NCBI GenBank assembly: GCA_934364795.1
Contig: CAKRMK010000013.1
Span: 15,601-79,600 of the forward strand
Reading direction: 5' to 3'
Source: an uncultured Blautia sp.
GTDB lineage: Bacteria > Bacillota > Clostridia > Lachnospirales > Lachnospiraceae
DNA length: 64,000 nucleotides
Below the pieces are notes generated by a model. That model did no database searches. It was not told where the DNA came from and saw only the letters and a list, made by a program, of their open reading frames with translations. Made by a program: the position numbers and the translations under genes. This document shows, in pieces, positions 44,017 through 53,056 of the stretch (position 1 is the stretch's first letter; every line of letters starts with the position of its first letter).

Positions 44017-44077
44017 AAAGCAGGAAGCTCTGTATTTTATACCTTTACGGGGAATGAATACAAGAGCTTCTTGCTTT
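44017..44077 (-). terminator. Terminator of prs
   Basis: A near-perfect stem of about 19 bp (44017-44036 with 44057-44077). On the minus strand it is followed by TTTTTATTA, so it best fits prs; it may also stop pgeF transcripts. Confidence 0.8.
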
Positions 44078-44106
44078 CGCTTATTGAAAATATTGTATTA
44101 ATCTGT

Positions 44107-45279
44107 TTATTCCTGATTTACACGTTTCATCAGATCCATGATCTTCTCATTACTGGAACGTACCTTCTCAACAGATACATCGTGATTGATGATATCGATA
44201 ATACTTGCAAGATATTTGCTCATATTAGCCTCGATATAGTATGGTCTGGTGAGAAGCTCCGGAATACGGTAGTTCAGGTTGGTTGTGATAACTTTATCAA
44301 TCCAGCCCTTCTCATAATAAGCATCAAATTTATCCATGCCTTCTGTAAACAGACCATAAGTGGTGCAGATAAATACACGGTTGGCATGACGCTCCTTGAT
44401 CTGTTTGGCCACATCAAGCATACTTTCGCCGGAGGAAATCATATCATCAATGATGACAACATCCTTGCCTTCTACAGAGTCGCCAAGGAATTCATGGGCT
44501 ACGATAGGGTTCTTGCCGTTTACAACAGTGGAATAGTCACGTCTCTTATAAAACATACCCATATCTACTCCAAGAATATTGGAGAAATATACGGCTCTGG
44601 ACATAGCTCCCTCATCCGGGCTGATGATCATAAGGTGGTCGTTATCAACCTGGAAATTGTCTACATTCTTCACCAGTGCTTTCAGGAACTGATAGGTGGG
44701 GAAGAAATTGTCAAAACCATTTAATGGAATAGAGTTCTGGACACGAGGGTCGTGAGCGTCAAAGGTGATAAGATTGGAAACGCCCATATCACTTAATTCA
44801 CGTAAAGCCACTGCACAGTCAAGGGATTCTCTTTTTTTACGTCTGTGCTGGCGGCCTTCATAAAGGAAAGGCATGATGACGTTGATTCGATGAGCCTTGC
44901 CGGTGGCTGCGGAAATGATTCTCTTAAGATCCTGGAAATGGTTGTCAGGAGACATATGGTTCTCGTGACCGCAGACTGTGTAAGTAGAACTGTAGTTGGT
45001 TACGTCTACCATAATATAAAGGTCAGTTCCACGTACTGATTCTTTAATGATTCCTTTGCCTTCTCCGGTACCGAAACGGGGACATTCACAGTCTACAAGA
45101 AAAGATTTCTCACTGTAACCCTGGGGTATGTTAGTCAGACCTTTTCTTTCTACCAGCTCCTTACGGAATTTTACCAGTTTTCTGTCTACCTCCTCTGCAA
45201 GTTCGCGGCAGCCTTCCAGTGCTGCGATACGGATAGGTGCGACAGGCATAGATTTCTCAAGTAATTCTATGTTCGGCAT
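44107..45279 (-). CDS. prs: Ribose-phosphate pyrophosphokinase (long form)
   Basis: This 390-residue enzyme makes PRPP from ribose 5-phosphate and ATP for nucleotide, His and Trp synthesis. Two phosphoribosyltransferase-like domains: the first has INVIMPFLYEGRQHRRKKRESLD (ATP loop) and TFDAHDP; the second has VVIIDDMISSGESML, the PRPP-binding signature. It is longer than the usual 315 residues because of an N-terminal extension and loop, a form common in Clostridia. AGGAGGAAT precedes the ATG. A large palindrome lies in its 5' leader. Confidence 0.92.
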   Translation of the reverse strand: MPNIELLEKSMPVAPIRIAALEGCRELAEEVDRKLVKFRKELVERKGLTNIPQGYSEKSFLVDCECPRFGTGEGKGIIKESVRGTDLYIMVDVTNYSSTYTVCGHENHMSPDNHFQDLKRIISAATGKAHRINVIMPFLYEGRQHRRKKRESLDCAVALRELSDMGVSNLITFDAHDPRVQNSIPLNGFDNFFPTYQFLKALVKNVDNFQVDNDHLMIISPDEGAMSRAVYFSNILGVDMGMFYKRRDYSTVVNGKNPIVAHEFLGDSVEGKDVVIIDDMISSGESMLDVAKQIKERHANRVFICTTYGLFTEGMDKFDAYYEKGWIDKVITTNLNYRIPELLTRPYYIEANMSKYLASIIDIINHDVSVEKVRSSNEKIMDLMKRVNQE

Positions 45280-45321
45280 GATATTCCTCCTAAGTAGTAT
45301 GCTAATTGTAACTTTTCTTTA

Positions 45322-45358
45322 TCTGTAAGCAAAGGACACGTGTCCTCTTACTTACAGA
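45322..45358. promoter_or_regulatory. Composite palindrome upstream of prs
   Basis: TCTGTAAG (45322-45329) and CTTACAGA (45351-45358) flank a perfect 14-bp palindrome AGGACACGTGTCCT (45333-45346). It lies 43 bases upstream of the prs start, at the position for an operator or leader hairpin. Confidence 0.65.
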
Positions 45359-45461
45359 CCTCTTCCTTATATTTATAACATTTGCCCTAAATGGCGTCAA
45401 GGAATTTATTCATTTTTACTTGAAAAAAACAAGAATTTTGATAGTGTGGAAAAATTTTTAG

Positions 45462-45490
45462 TTGTGTTTTTAGAAAAAACTTGGTATATT
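45462..45490 (+). promoter_or_regulatory. Promoter of the DUF512-der operon
   Basis: TTGTGT (45462-45467) and TATATT (45485-45490), 17-bp spacer. Transcription would begin near 45497, so the first in-frame ATG (45498) would be leaderless; this favours the GTG at 45585. Confidence 0.55.
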
Positions 45491-45584
45491 AAAAATAATG
45501 GCTATCATATGCCATGTTATAAATGGGAAAAAGCCGGCAGAAATGCCAGAGCTTGTTTTGCCAAAAGAAATAATGGAGAAAAAT

Positions 45585-46970
45585 GTGAAAAAACAAAAAA
45601 AGCATATAATTTCAACAGTGCAAAAGGGAAGCATTGCCGAGGAACTGGAGCTTGTGCCAGGGGATGCCCTGCTTTCTGTAAATGGCCAGCCTGTTGAAGA
45701 TATATTTGATTACCGCTACCTGATGAACGAAGAGTATGTGGTGCTTGAGATCGAAAAGGCGAACAAAGAGATCTGGGAGCTTGAGGTGGAAAAGGAATAC
45801 GAGGAGGATCTTGGCGTGGAGTTTGAACAGGATCTGATGGATGATTACCGCTCCTGCTCCAACCACTGTATTTTCTGCTTTATCGACCAGATGCCTCCAG
45901 GGATGCGGGAAACACTTTATTTTAAAGATGATGATTCCAGACTGTCCTTTATCCAGGGGAATTATGTGACACTTACCAATATGAGCGACCATGATATTGA
46001 CCGCATCATCCGTTACCATCTGGAACCTATTAATATTTCTTTCCAGACTATGAATCCAGAGCTTAGATGTAAGATGCTTCATAACCGTTTTGCAGGAAAT
46101 GCCCTTGACAAGGTACAGAAGCTTTATGAGGCAGGTATCACCATGAACGGGCAGATTGTTTTGTGTAAGGGCGTTAATGACGGGAAGGAACTGGAAGAAA
46201 GTATCCGGAAATTATCGGCCTATGCACCTGTATTACAAAGTATTTCGGTGGTGCCGGTAGGACTTACGAAGTTTCGCGACGGATTATATCCTCTGAAGCT
46301 TTTTCAGAAGGAAGATGCCTGCGAAGTGCTGGATATGATTCATTCCTGGCAGGATAAAATGCTGGAGAAATATGGAATCCATTTTGTCCATGCTTCAGAT
46401 GAATGGTATATTCTGGCGGGAAGAGAACTGCCGGGAGAGGAGTCCTATGATGGTTACCTCCAGCTGGAAAATGGTGTGGGGATGCTACGGCTTCTTGGAA
46501 ACGAAGTGCAGGAGACTCTTGATGAAATGGAAGGGGATGACAGAAAGGTCCGTGCAGTAAGTGCCACAGGAGCGCTGGCAGCACCCTTTATCCGTAAATA
46601 TATGCAGAAGATCCAGGAGAAGTTCCCCAATGTGCAGGTGGATGTGGTTCCTATCCGCAATGATTTTTTTGGAGAAACTATTACGGTGTCCGGGCTTATT
46701 ACGGCGCAGGATCTGGAGAATCAGCTAAAGGGGATGAATCTTGGGGATAAGCTTCTCATTCCCTGTAATATGCTGAAAAATGAAGAAGATGTTTTTCTGG
46801 ATGATGTTTCTGTTGAAGAACTTTCCAGGAAACTGAACACAGAAATCGTAATCGTGGATGAAGGCGGTGCTGATCTTGTGTCAGCTGTCCTTGACCCACC
46901 GAAACATAAGAAACAGAAAAGGAGACAGATGTATGAGCAAACCGGTAGTAGCGATAGTGGGAAGGCCTAA
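45585..46970 (+). CDS. DUF512 / PDZ-like radical-SAM-type protein
   Basis: A 461-residue conserved clostridial protein. A PDZ-like domain ([40 protein letters not shown]) is followed by [17 protein letters not shown], a C-x2-C-type cluster motif, and the DUF512 region ending near DPPKHKK. The biochemical role is unknown. GTG at 45585 with GGAGAA upstream gives the usual family N-terminus; the frame is also open to an ATG at 45498. The last 38 bp overlap der. Confidence 0.82.
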   Translation: MKKQKKHIISTVQKGSIAEELELVPGDALLSVNGQPVEDIFDYRYLMNEEYVVLEIEKANKEIWELEVEKEYEEDLGVEFEQDLMDDYRSCSNHCIFCFIDQMPPGMRETLYFKDDDSRLSFIQGNYVTLTNMSDHDIDRIIRYHLEPINISFQTMNPELRCKMLHNRFAGNALDKVQKLYEAGITMNGQIVLCKGVNDGKELEESIRKLSAYAPVLQSISVVPVGLTKFRDGLYPLKLFQKEDACEVLDMIHSWQDKMLEKYGIHFVHASDEWYILAGRELPGEESYDGYLQLENGVGMLRLLGNEVQETLDEMEGDDRKVRAVSATGALAAPFIRKYMQKIQEKFPNVQVDVVPIRNDFFGETITVSGLITAQDLENQLKGMNLGDKLLIPCNMLKNEEDVFLDDVSVEELSRKLNTEIVIVDEGGADLVSAVLDPPKHKKQKRRQMYEQTGSSDSGKA

Positions 46971-48258
46971 TGTAGGAAAATCCACATTGTTTAACGTGCT
47001 GGCAGGAGATAAAATTTCAATTGTAAAAGATACGCCAGGTGTAACAAGAGACAGAATTTATGCAGATGTAACATGGCTGGATAAAGAGTTTACCATGATC
47101 GATACAGGCGGTATTGAGCCGGACAGCAGCGATGTGATCCTTTCTCAGATGAGAGAGCAGGCACAGATCGCAATTGATACTGCAGATGTTATTATTTTTA
47201 TTACAGATGTACATCAGGGTCTGGTAGATTCCGATTCAAAGGTTGCAGATATGCTTCGGAGAAGCGGTAAGCCGGTAGTGCTGGTAGTAAATAAGGTTGA
47301 CAGCATTCAGAAATATATGATGGATGTTTATGAATTTTATAATCTTGGAATCGGGGAGCCGTTCCCTATTTCTGCAGCCAACCGTCAGGGACTTGGAGAT
47401 ATGCTGGATGAAGTTGTGAAGCATTTTCCGGAGGACGCGGGCGAAGATGAGGATTCCGATATTCCGCGAATTGCCATTGTAGGAAAACCGAACGTAGGTA
47501 AATCTTCTCTGGTTAACAAGCTGCTGGGTGAAGACCGTGTGATCGTATCTGACATTGCAGGTACAACCCGTGATGCAGTTGATACCAAGGTGACATGGAA
47601 CGGCAAAGAGTACATTTTCATTGATACTGCCGGACTTCGCCGTAAGGCAAAAGTAAAAGAAGACATTGAACGGTTCAGTGTGATCCGTACAGTAACAGCT
47701 GTAGAACGGGCAGATATTGTGGTTGTTATGATCGATGCCTCTGAAGGGGTTACAGAGCAGGATGCCAAGATCGCCGGTATTGCCCATGAAAAAGGAAAAG
47801 GTGTGATCATTGCAGTTAATAAGTGGGATGCCATTGAGAAAAATGACAAGACCATTTATAAACACACGAACCGTATCCGCGAAGTTCTTTCCTTTATGCC
47901 ATATGCTGAGATTGTATTTATTTCTGCGAAAACAGGACTTAGAATATCCAGAATGTTTGAAACTCTGGATGCTGTAATCCAGAATCAGACTATGCGTATC
48001 CAGACTGGCGTTCTGAATGAGATTCTTGCAGAAGCGGTAGCTATGCAGCAGCCACCGTCAGATAAAGGAAAACGTCTGAAAATTTTCTATATGACACAGG
48101 TTGCGGTAAAACCGCCTACATTCGTTATTTTTGTCAATGACAAAGAACTGATGCATTTTTCTTATACCAGATATCTGGAAAATAAGATCCGTGACGCTTT
48201 TGATTTTGGCGGCACACCTCTTAGATTTATTGTAAGAGAGCGTGGAGAGAAGGAATAA
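46933..48258 (+). CDS. der: Ribosome biogenesis GTPase Der (EngA)
   Basis: A 441-residue double GTPase needed for 50S subunit assembly. Two G domains in tandem: [20 protein letters not shown] in the first and [20 protein letters not shown] in the second, then a KH-like C-terminal domain ([23 protein letters not shown]). AAGGAG lies before the ATG at 46933, which is inside the DUF512 gene. plsY and gpsA follow closely, so they form a probable operon. Confidence 0.96.
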   Translation: MSKPVVAIVGRPNVGKSTLFNVLAGDKISIVKDTPGVTRDRIYADVTWLDKEFTMIDTGGIEPDSSDVILSQMREQAQIAIDTADVIIFITDVHQGLVDSDSKVADMLRRSGKPVVLVVNKVDSIQKYMMDVYEFYNLGIGEPFPISAANRQGLGDMLDEVVKHFPEDAGEDEDSDIPRIAIVGKPNVGKSSLVNKLLGEDRVIVSDIAGTTRDAVDTKVTWNGKEYIFIDTAGLRRKAKVKEDIERFSVIRTVTAVERADIVVVMIDASEGVTEQDAKIAGIAHEKGKGVIIAVNKWDAIEKNDKTIYKHTNRIREVLSFMPYAEIVFISAKTGLRISRMFETLDAVIQNQTMRIQTGVLNEILAEAVAMQQPPSDKGKRLKIFYMTQVAVKPPTFVIFVNDKELMHFSYTRYLENKIRDAFDFGGTPLRFIVRERGEKE

Positions 48259-48260
48259 AT

Positions 48261-48908
48261 ATGGAACGTATTATTTGCCTGGCAATCGGATATGTGTTTG
48301 GAATGTTTCAGACATCTTATATAATAGGAAAAGCCCATCACATGGATATCCGCCAGTATGGAAGCGGGAACGCGGGGACAACCAATGCTCTGCGTACCCT
48401 GGGAAAAAAGGCAGGGGCAATGACTCTGATCGGAGATCTGCTAAAGTGTGTGATTGCCATTTTGATTGTTGATGCCATTTTTAAAAATAAATATGAGGAA
48501 ATTCTTCCTCTGTTGGGAATGTATACAGCAGCTGGATGTGTTCTGGGGCATAATTTTCCTTTCTATCTGGGCTTCAGGGGAGGAAAGGGAATTGCCGCTT
48601 CAGCAGGAATGCTGCTGGCACTTGACTGGAGAGTATTTCTGATCTGTGCAGCTGTTTTTATCGGGATTGTTGTAATCACAAGATATGTTTCTCTTGGTTC
48701 TATGGCTGCCTATATAGGAGCTCTGATCTGTTTTGTCTGCTTTGGCGCAGCTGGAAGTTACGGGATGGATTTTTCCTACACTCTGGAGATGGATGTGATC
48801 ATGGGACTTATGACTGCCCTTGCCATATACAGGCATAGAGCAAATATATCCCGTCTCCTTAATGGAACAGAAAATAAACTTGGCGCAGGTAAGGCGGCGC
48901 AGAAATAA
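48261..48908 (+). CDS. plsY: Glycerol-3-phosphate acyltransferase PlsY
   Basis: A 215-residue inner-membrane enzyme that transfers an acyl group from acyl-phosphate to glycerol 3-phosphate, making lysophosphatidate. Five helices are predicted; the conserved motifs are GSGNAGTTNALRTLGKKAG, GHNFPFYLGFRGGKG and YRHRANISRLLNGTE. It begins two bases after the der stop and is followed by gpsA, so substrate and enzyme for phospholipid synthesis are made together. Confidence 0.94.
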   Translation: MERIICLAIGYVFGMFQTSYIIGKAHHMDIRQYGSGNAGTTNALRTLGKKAGAMTLIGDLLKCVIAILIVDAIFKNKYEEILPLLGMYTAAGCVLGHNFPFYLGFRGGKGIAASAGMLLALDWRVFLICAAVFIGIVVITRYVSLGSMAAYIGALICFVCFGAAGSYGMDFSYTLEMDVIMGLMTALAIYRHRANISRLLNGTENKLGAGKAAQK

Positions 48909-48929
48909 AATTGTCTGAAGGATGAGGTG

Positions 48930-49937
48930 ATGAATTTGGCAAAAGTCAGTGTAATGGGAACCGGAAGCTGGGGAACAGCACTTGCAATACTGCTTCACAA
49001 TAATGGTCATCAGGTCATGCTGTGGTCTGCACATGAAAAAAAGGCACAGACCCTGAATGAAACAAGAGAGGATCCGGCTAAGTTGCCCGGAGTAAAAATA
49101 CCGGAGGGGATTTTGATAACAGGCAATGACAAGGCTGCACTGTCAGATGCTGATGTGGTGGTTTTTGCCTCACCTTCTGCTTATATCCGCAGTGTGAGTA
49201 AGAGACTGGCACCATATATAAAACTAGGACAGATCATTGTAAACGTAGCAAAAGGCGTAGAAGAACAGACTCTTATGCCTGTATGCGATATTATCAAAGA
49301 AGAAATTCCACAGGCAGATGTGTGCGTACTTTCCGGTCCAAGCCATGCTGAAGAAGTAAGCAGGGGGCTTCCTACTACATGCGTGGTAAGCGCTAGCAAA
49401 AAAGAAACAGCAGAATATTTGCAGGGGCTTTTTATGAGTCCTGTTTTCCGTGTTTATACAACGCCGGATATGCTTGGTGTAGAGCTTGGCGGAGCTCTTA
49501 AGAATGTAATTGCCCTGGCAGCAGGTACCGCAGATGGTCTTGGCTATGGAGACAACACAAAAGCGGCACTGATTACAAGAGGAATTGCAGAAATGGCAAG
49601 GCTTGGTGTGAAAATGGGTGCGAAATTAGAGACTTTTGCAGGGCTTTCCGGAATCGGGGATCTGATTGTAACCTGTGCCAGTGTGCATAGCCGTAACAGG
49701 CGTGCCGGATATCTTATGGGAAAAGGATATACCATGCAGCAGGCTATGGATGAGGTTCAGATGGTTGTGGAGGGCGTATATTCTGCAAAAGCAGCGAAAG
49801 CGCTGGCAGAAAAATATGGCGTAGATATGCCGATCATTACAGAAGTGAATAAGCTTTTATTTGAGGATAAGCCAGCTTCAGAAGCAGTGAAGGATCTTAT
49901 GCAAAGAGAAAAACAGGGAGAGATTTCCTGGGAATAA
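48930..49937 (+). CDS. gpsA: Glycerol-3-phosphate dehydrogenase [NAD(P)+]
   Basis: A 335-residue enzyme that reduces dihydroxyacetone phosphate to sn-glycerol 3-phosphate, the PlsY substrate. The Rossmann motif VMGTGSWGTALAILL, the SGPSHAEEV loop and GALKNVIALAAGTADGLGYGDNTKAALITRG with the catalytic Lys are present. The ATG at 48930 is preferred to the GTG just before it. GAGGTG lies upstream. Last gene of the DUF512-der-plsY-gpsA operon. Confidence 0.95.
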   Translation: MNLAKVSVMGTGSWGTALAILLHNNGHQVMLWSAHEKKAQTLNETREDPAKLPGVKIPEGILITGNDKAALSDADVVVFASPSAYIRSVSKRLAPYIKLGQIIVNVAKGVEEQTLMPVCDIIKEEIPQADVCVLSGPSHAEEVSRGLPTTCVVSASKKETAEYLQGLFMSPVFRVYTTPDMLGVELGGALKNVIALAAGTADGLGYGDNTKAALITRGIAEMARLGVKMGAKLETFAGLSGIGDLIVTCASVHSRNRRAGYLMGKGYTMQQAMDEVQMVVEGVYSAKAAKALAEKYGVDMPIITEVNKLLFEDKPASEAVKDLMQREKQGEISWE

Positions 49938-49974
49938 CAGAAAGACTCCGAAATGAAAAAAAAGATAAAAATAT

Positions 49975-50023
49975 CAGCCGGAATTTTCCACGATTTATAT
50001 GGAGAATTTCGGCTGCTGTTTTT
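49975..50023 (+). terminator. Terminator of the der-plsY-gpsA operon
   Basis: CAGCCGGAATTTTCCA (49975-49990) pairs with TGGAGAATTTCGGCTG (50000-50015), then CTGTTTTT. A second hairpin (AAGCTCTGTT 50035-50044 with AACAGAGCTT 50064-50073, T to 50076) follows and may back it up. Confidence 0.85.
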
Positions 50024-50095
50024 GGAAAAGCAAGAAGCTCTGTTCTATGCCTGGATGCGTGAAAACAGAGCTTTTTAATATGCCTTGATATATTA

Positions 50096-50920
50096 TCAGA
50101 AAATAACATCCTTCAGATCGTCCGGCACATGGGCAGTATGGAGATCTTCGTTCAGTGTATCCATAATAGCAATATCTTCGTCTTCGATATTGAAATCAAA
50201 AATATTGGCATTGGAAGCAATACGGTCAGGATTAACTGATTTTGGAATTACGGAAATTCCTTTCTGGATCGCCCAGCGCAAACCTACCTGGGCGGGAGTG
50301 TGTGCATATTTCGTGCCAAGGACACACATAACATCATTATCAAGATAAGCACCTCTTGCAAGGGGGGAATATGCCTGAACCTGGATGCCTTCAGCCTGGC
50401 AGTATTCGATCAGTTCTTTTGGATAGCAGAGAGGGTGGCACTCAATCTGGTTAACAGCAGGAACAATACCGGAAACTTTCTTTAGTTCTTCCAGATGGTG
50501 GATCTGGAAATTGCTGACTCCAATAGAAAGTACACGGCCAGATTCAAGAAGCTTCTCCATTTCCAGCCAGGTGCTGGTGTAGCATCCGGGAACCGGCCAG
50601 TGGATCAGGTAGAGGTCCAGATAATCCAGCTTCAGTCTTTCCAGGCTGCGGTAAAAGGCACCATCCACATCACCCAGGCGCTGGGCATTATTCCAGATCT
50701 TGCTGGTGATGAAAAGATCCTTACGGGGAATACCGCACTTGGCAATGGCTCTGCCGACGCTTTCCTCATTCTTATAAGCAGATGCAGTATCTATCAGACG
50801 ATATCCTGCATTTACGGCAGCAGTAATGGCTGTCTCGGCTTCGTCATCAGCTGTTTTATATACTCCAAGCCCCAGAAGGGGCATTTCTCTGTCGTTGTTC
50901 AGGAATACGGTTTCTTTCAA
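50096..50920 (-). CDS. Aldo/keto reductase
   Basis: A 274-residue NADPH-dependent (beta/alpha)8 barrel reductase. LIDTASAYKNEESVGRAI carries the catalytic Asp and Tyr; FITSKIWN has the Lys, YLIHWPVPG the His. SIGVSNFQIHHLEEL and the cofactor loop VIPKSVNPDRI complete the family signature. It reduces aldehydes or ketones; 2,5-diketo-gluconate-reductase-type annotations are common, but the substrate is unknown. It is convergent with gpsA. Confidence 0.92.
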   Translation of the reverse strand: MKETVFLNNDREMPLLGLGVYKTADDEAETAITAAVNAGYRLIDTASAYKNEESVGRAIAKCGIPRKDLFITSKIWNNAQRLGDVDGAFYRSLERLKLDYLDLYLIHWPVPGCYTSTWLEMEKLLESGRVLSIGVSNFQIHHLEELKKVSGIVPAVNQIECHPLCYPKELIEYCQAEGIQVQAYSPLARGAYLDNDVMCVLGTKYAHTPAQVGLRWAIQKGISVIPKSVNPDRIASNANIFDFNIEDEDIAIMDTLNEDLHTAHVPDDLKDVIF

Positions 50921-51038
50921 AGATAATTCCTCCTTGCTAAAAAATAAACTTTAATTATTATAGCACATAATCAGGAAAGAAGCACCTGTTTTTTGCAATG
51001 AAAAGAGCTCGTTAATCTTTAGACAATATAATGTAAAA

Positions 51039-51102
51039 TTTGGTAAAATTGTACAGAAATTAAAACATATATTTGTTTGGTAAAGCGATAAAATTTGGTA
51101 AA
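51039..51102 (+). promoter_or_regulatory. Three TTTGGTAAA direct repeats upstream of the nickel/CODH unit
   Basis: The nine-base sequence TTTGGTAAA occurs at 51039, 51076 and 51094; the first and third lie within a longer AAAATTTGGTAAAA. They end 18 bases before the -35 box of the next promoter, the usual place for activator sites. Confidence 0.6.
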
Positions 51103-51119
51103 AATTTATAATTATATCC

Positions 51120-51148
51120 TTGCGTAATAAAGAAAAAGGATGTATAAT
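51120..51148 (+). promoter_or_regulatory. Promoter of the nickel/CODH unit
   Basis: TTGCGT (51120-51125) and TATAAT (51143-51148), 17-bp spacer, in a long AT-rich intergenic region. No other clear promoter was found before metF. Confidence 0.75.
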
Positions 51149-51216
51149 AAAAGAAAAATTGATAAATTTATGTCATAAGTCTGCATTTTTTTTAGGTAGA
51201 AGAAAGGAATGGCGTT

Positions 51217-51297
51217 ATGCATGAAAGAAGAGATAAGCGGAATCTCGTTACCACTATAGAGGGAAAGAATATCTTTTTTTATGCTCACTCACACTAA
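51217..51297 (+). CDS. 26-residue leader ORF
   Basis: ATG at 51217 with AAAGGA upstream; 26 codons, basic at the N-terminus and ending FFYAHSH. The 3' end overlaps the left arm of a terminator hairpin (51283-51313), the arrangement of an attenuator leader peptide. It precedes the His-rich protein gene. It may be a chance ORF. Confidence 0.45.
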   Translation: MHERRDKRNLVTTIEGKNIFFYAHSH

Positions 51298-51313
51298 TGG
51301 CGTGAGCTTTTTT
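51283..51313 (+). terminator. Terminator or attenuator before the His-rich protein gene
   Basis: GCTCAC (51283-51288) pairs with GTGAGC (51302-51307), then six T. It is between the promoter at 51120 and the next gene, so full transcripts must read through it. Confidence 0.75.
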
Positions 51314-51403
51314 CGTGCCTGTTTTTAGATTCATACCTTTTGAAGAAATATGGAATTATGCCGTAATTCATCTGTCTGTTTTACAGGCGGAAAGGAGTAT
51401 GCA

Positions 51404-51799
51404 ATGCATTTGATCAAAGACGAAAACGGAAACCTGATCCAGCATGGACATGAGCATACCCATGAGCACACACACGCTGATGGAGTAAGCCATACACACG
51501 CTCATACCCATGAGGGTTCTGATTCCCATAACCATACACATACAGAAGGACAGAACTGTGCTACAGAGTGCGGTTCCTGTCAGGGAGGAGATTGCAAGAA
51601 TGAGACTGTGGCACTCCTGACATATATGCTGCAGCACAATGAGCATCATGCAGCAGAGCTTGACCAGATGGCAGATAATCTGGCTAAGATGGGAATGGAT
51701 GCCGCTGCCAAGACTATTAAGGAAAGCGTTTCTGATTTCCAGAAGGGAAACATGCGCCTTGGACTTGCCCTTACCCTGGTAAAAGAGGAAATGAAATAA
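51404..51799 (+). CDS. His-rich nickel-binding-type protein (CooJ-like)
   Basis: A 131-residue cytosolic protein. Residues 13-52 carry a dense His-x-His tract (HGHEHTHEHTH, then HTHAHTHEGSDSHNHTH), followed by a Cys cluster (CATECGSCQGGDC) and a C-terminal helical domain (LLTYMLQHNEHHAAELDQMADNLAKMG). The His tract is what one expects of a nickel store such as CooJ. It lies 12 bp before cooT and upstream of two cooC and the CODH/ACS genes, so nickel delivery is the likely job (inference). AAAGGAG supports the ATG at 51404. Confidence 0.8.
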   Translation: MHLIKDENGNLIQHGHEHTHEHTHADGVSHTHAHTHEGSDSHNHTHTEGQNCATECGSCQGGDCKNETVALLTYMLQHNEHHAAELDQMADNLAKMGMDAAAKTIKESVSDFQKGNMRLGLALTLVKEEMK

Positions 51800-51811
51800 G
51801 GAGGCATTGAT

Positions 51812-51994
51812 ATGTGTTTAGCAACTGTTTACAAAGAAAGTGATGATTCAGTTATTTTTAAGAATGTCAGCCGTATTAATGTGGAAGGAGAAAAACTGAT
51901 CCTTCGTGACATTATGGGTGACGAGAGAGTTGTAGAGGGCACTATTCTTATGGTTGACCTTGCCAACAGCATTGTAAAAGTGAAATGTGACTGA
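51812..51994 (+). CDS. cooT: CooT family nickel-binding protein
   Basis: A 60-residue protein starting MCLATVY, the CooT hallmark in which Cys2 binds Ni(II) at the dimer interface. The rest is a small beta barrel (SVIFKNVSRINVEGEKLILRDIMG...VEGTILMVDLANSIVKVK). CooT is an accessory for nickel insertion into carbon monoxide dehydrogenase, which fits the genes nearby. AAGGAGG precedes the ATG. Confidence 0.88.
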   Translation: MCLATVYKESDDSVIFKNVSRINVEGEKLILRDIMGDERVVEGTILMVDLANSIVKVKCD

Positions 51995-52083
51995 TCCACA
52001 GTTCTATAGCAGCAGTACATCTTATATGATCTTCAGGCATAAGCCTTTAGAATAAATTACAAAATACGTGGAGGTATGTAATT

Positions 52084-53016
52084 ATGAAATTGTCAGAAGC
52101 TATGAGAGAAAAAATGCTTCTGTCCTTCGAGCTTTTTCCGCCGAAGACAGAAAAAGGAATGGAGAATCTTCCAGGAACAATCGAACATCTGATGAAGTAC
52201 AAACCAGAGTACATTTCCTGTACATACGGTGCAGGCGGCGGAAACGTTGGTGCTAACAGAGAAGTTTGTCAGATGATCAAAAATGCAGGAACCATTCCGG
52301 TTACTCATTTCACAGTAATCAAGAACACCAAAGAAGGAATCAAAGCACAGCTGGATCAGTACCTGGCAGAGGGCGTTGACCATATGCTTGCACTTCGTGG
52401 AGATATTCCGCTTGGTGAGACTACTACCTGTGGCGACTTTAATTATGCTACAGACCTTGTAAAATTTGTTCGTGATGAGTTTGGCGACAAATTCGAAATC
52501 GCTGTTGCAGGATCTCCGGAAGGACATATTGCATGTCGCAGCCTTGAGGCTGATATTGCTGTTCTGAAACAGAAACAGGACAATGGTGCTGACTATATCA
52601 TGACTCAGCTTTGCTGGGATATGGAACAGTTTAAATACTGGCTGGATGCAATCCGTGAAGCTGGTGTTACCATGCCTGTAGATGTTGGAGTTATGCCAAT
52701 CCTTGACATGTCTGCAACAATCAATATGGCACTTTCCCGTAACGGCTGTGTAATGGACCGTGAGCTTTGCAGACTCATTTCCAGAAACTGGCTGTTCCCG
52801 AACCCATTTGCAGCGAAAGATGCAGACGGCAAGCCGTTTGATATGTTCTATGATGACAAGATTAAGAGATTCAAAGAAGAGGGAATCGAGTACACAATCA
52901 AACAGATTGATGAGTACCGTGCTCTTGGTGTAGATGGTATCCATCTGTACGCTCTGAATAAATGGAAAGATGTATCCGAGATTATCGACAGATCCGGACT
53001 TCGTACCTTAATCTAA
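52084..53016 (+). CDS. metF: Methylenetetrahydrofolate reductase
   Basis: A 310-residue FAD-dependent enzyme reducing methylene-THF to methyl-THF, the last step of the methyl branch of the Wood-Ljungdahl pathway. The barrel starts LLSFELFPPKTEKGMENL with the catalytic Glu; TYGAGGG, MLALRGDIP and the conserved FGNPxx-like PNPFAAKDADGKPFDMF follow. The zinc-protein partner gene metV, often next to metF in acetogens, is not adjacent here. GGAGGTATG precedes the ATG. Confidence 0.94.
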   Translation: MKLSEAMREKMLLSFELFPPKTEKGMENLPGTIEHLMKYKPEYISCTYGAGGGNVGANREVCQMIKNAGTIPVTHFTVIKNTKEGIKAQLDQYLAEGVDHMLALRGDIPLGETTTCGDFNYATDLVKFVRDEFGDKFEIAVAGSPEGHIACRSLEADIAVLKQKQDNGADYIMTQLCWDMEQFKYWLDAIREAGVTMPVDVGVMPILDMSATINMALSRNGCVMDRELCRLISRNWLFPNPFAAKDADGKPFDMFYDDKIKRFKEEGIEYTIKQIDEYRALGVDGIHLYALNKWKDVSEIIDRSGLRTLI

Positions 53017-53056
53017 TGATATTTTGACTTAATTTTTTCAGGAGGCAATTGATTTT

